NCBI GenBank assembly: GCA_001604385.1 | Contig: LVBK01000020.1 | Location: 1 to 64,000, forward strand | Length of the DNA stretch: 64,000 nucleotides | Reading direction: 5' to 3' | Source: Spirochaetales bacterium Spiro_09 | GTDB lineage: Bacteria; Spirochaetota; Spirochaetia; Treponematales; Treponemataceae | In this document: positions 62,962-64,000 of the stretch, piece after piece | How positions within the stretch are numbered: position 1 is the first letter of the stretch | Layout of the letters: every line of letters begins with the position of its first letter | Made by a program: the position numbers and the translations under genes | The notes under the pieces: generated by a model | Told to the model about the DNA's origin: nothing | What the model saw: the letters and a program-made list of their open reading frames with translations, nothing else | The model's database searches: none

Positions 62962-63585
62962 CTATATCCAGCCCAGAATTCCCGCAAACAGGATCATTGC
63001 CAGGGCGTCCACCGCGAACAGAGACCCGATGACCAGTCGTTGCACCCGGGGTTTCCAGTCGTGCGCGAAGTTTGCCATGAGGAAGAAAGGGATATAGACG
63101 GTAATGAACACGGGCAGGCTGCCCCACCAGGGGTACACCCAGACGAAGGCCGGGGTGCGGGCAAGAAAAATCTCGAATATCGAGAAAAACGCCGCATTGC
63201 CAAGGGCGAACACAATCCGGTTGTTGATTCCCAGAATTTTCAGCGCGGGGTCGGCCGGCAGCAGTTTGGAAAAAATGAGGCCGGCAACCGCGAACATCAT
63301 GGACAGTTCCCAGCCGACGCCGACCAGAAGCAGGAAGGAGGTGCCGGTCGGAACCGTCCACAACGCGTGGCCGCTCCAGTGCTGGATCAGCGCGTTCAAA
63401 ATCTCGAAGAACCAGTGGGTTGCATACAGGGCCAATCCCGCCGCTATTTGTTTCCAGTTTTTCTTTTCAATTTCACCGATATAGATGTACACCACAAAGG
63501 CAAAAAGAGGGATAAAATACCATTGAAAGGGATGGCCCTGACGCAGTATGGAAAGGGCCTGGTTTGTTGCTTCCGGATTGTTCAT
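62962..63585 (-). CDS. Integral membrane protein of unknown function
   Basis: 207 residues from the ATG at 63,585 with AAGGAG upstream. Six hydrophobic helices, with conserved-looking polar positions in ATHWFFEILNALIQHWSGHALW and FVWVYPWWGSLP. The pattern His/Trp-rich in the membrane suggests a small-molecule or haem binding protein, but no family is recognised. The longer frame to 63,747 has no support. Confidence 0.6.
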   Translation of the reverse strand: MNNPEATNQALSILRQGHPFQWYFIPLFAFVVYIYIGEIEKKNWKQIAAGLALYATHWFFEILNALIQHWSGHALWTVPTGTSFLLLVGVGWELSMMFAVAGLIFSKLLPADPALKILGINNRIVFALGNAAFFSIFEIFLARTPAFVWVYPWWGSLPVFITVYIPFFLMANFAHDWKPRVQRLVIGSLFAVDALAMILFAGILGWI

Positions 63586-63660
63586 GCGTGACTCCTTGTT
63601 AATGAAGGATACCGCACCGGAAGAAAAAAAACCGCTCCGGTGAGGCTCATTTCCCCTGCG

Positions 63661-63682
63661 GCAACCAGCGGTTGCGTTTTTT
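63661..63682 (+). terminator. Terminator-like hairpin upstream of the last gene
   Basis: GCAACC / GGTTGC around AGC, then TTTTTT. It faces the plus strand but no plus-strand gene lies just before it; it may act as an attenuator or stop read-through from the hyd operon. Confidence 0.5.
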
Positions 63683-63747
63683 GTCCGGTATGGCTGGTAG
63701 AATGCCTCCTTCACCGGTTGTACTCTTGAAATAAGGAGAATAGACAA

Positions 63748-64000
63748 ATGGATATATCATCAACCTTACAGGCTCTCAGAAGAGAACAGGGGTTGTCACA
63801 GGAACGGCTTGCGGAGCTTTTAGGTGTCTCGCGCCAGGCTGTGGCAAAATGGGAGTCGGCCGACAGCCTTCCGGAAATAGAGAATCTTGTGGCAATTGCT
63901 TCTGTCTTCAGGGTCTCCCTGGACGATCTGGTCAGAAATTCAGCCGACTGCGGCGTTCACCCGGGCAGGAAGGACGGTGCAGCTTGCCATGACGCACAGT
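63748..64000 (+). CDS. XRE-family regulator, cut off by the window end
   Basis: 84 residues are visible. The helix-turn-helix is LSQERLAELLGVSRQAVAKWESADSLP, common in Gram-positive-style XRE regulators. ATAAGGAG precedes the ATG. Beyond residue 66 the sequence has Cys and His residues, but the frame runs off the end, so any C-terminal domain is unseen. Confidence 0.85.
   Translation, partial: MDISSTLQALRREQGLSQERLAELLGVSRQAVAKWESADSLPEIENLVAIASVFRVSLDDLVRNSADCGVHPGRKDGAACHDAQ

Overview
The window is about 64 kb of dense, fairly GC-rich bacterial DNA. It holds about 57 protein-coding genes, with no rRNA, recognisable tRNA, CRISPR array or transposase. I see no single taxonomic marker. Several traits fit a free-living anaerobic fermenter of the Spirochaetota type: many lipoproteins with loose lipoboxes, [FeFe]-hydrogenase maturases, secreted glycan-degrading lipoproteins, a cache-type chemoreceptor, many 4Fe-4S proteins and no respiratory complexes. 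That assignment is inference.

Layout. 0.1-3.7 kb: a Phd/PIN toxin-antitoxin pair, DNA glycosylase Tag, two uncharacterised proteins, a HAD phosphatase and a flavodoxin-like reductase. 3.8-7.0 kb: convergent GH5 cellulase and GH3 beta-glucosidase lipoproteins. 7.2-13.0 kb: an S51 peptidase, a phosphotransferase, a DUF3857/transglutaminase protein and a chemoreceptor. 13.1-16.8 kb: a three-gene ABC-2 exporter with a serine hydrolase. 16.9-19.7 kb: a macrodomain gene convergent with a marR-hgcA-hgcB-(C_GCAxxG_C_C) operon, i.e. the mercury methylation genes. 19.9-24.4 kb: an MFS protein, a YkgJ-type protein and three exported proteins. 24.5-27.4 kb: GT-C / GT2 / GtrA. 27.6-33.4 kb: exported proteins of unknown function, RmuC, and an MFS transporter with its winged-helix regulator. 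33.5-35.0 kb: a secreted CE1 esterase and a second PIN toxin-antitoxin pair.

35.1-44.0 kb is an arabinan/arabinose island. On the minus strand it runs esterase-GH43, then lacI-araB-araA-araD; GH51 arabinofuranosidase is divergent. Four copies of a GTGTACC-containing operator-like site lie across it. 44.3-49.8 kb carries a CPBP protease, then an SsuABC-type uptake operon with two different binding proteins that ends in cysK. 50.0-57.0 kb has an aldehyde dehydrogenase, an ECF sigma factor with an unusual C-terminal tail, two lipoprotein hydrolases, a membrane polyferredoxin, a Crp-type regulator and a metallo-beta-lactamase-fold lipoprotein. 57.3-62.9 kb is a complete [FeFe]-hydrogenase maturation operon (TM1266-like, hydG, aspartase-like lyase, hydF, hydE) without a hydrogenase gene. 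The window ends in a membrane protein and a truncated XRE regulator.

The signals most worth a second look are: the hgcAB operon with its Cys-rich MarR regulator and 25-bp palindromic operator; HydG lacking one expected auxiliary-cluster cysteine; the aspartase gene inside the maturase operon; a set of genes whose -10 box lies 6-7 nt before the start codon and which seem to be read from leaderless mRNAs; an intergenic repeat family that starts on the TGA stop codon of unrelated genes; and a second short AT-rich repeat at three loci.
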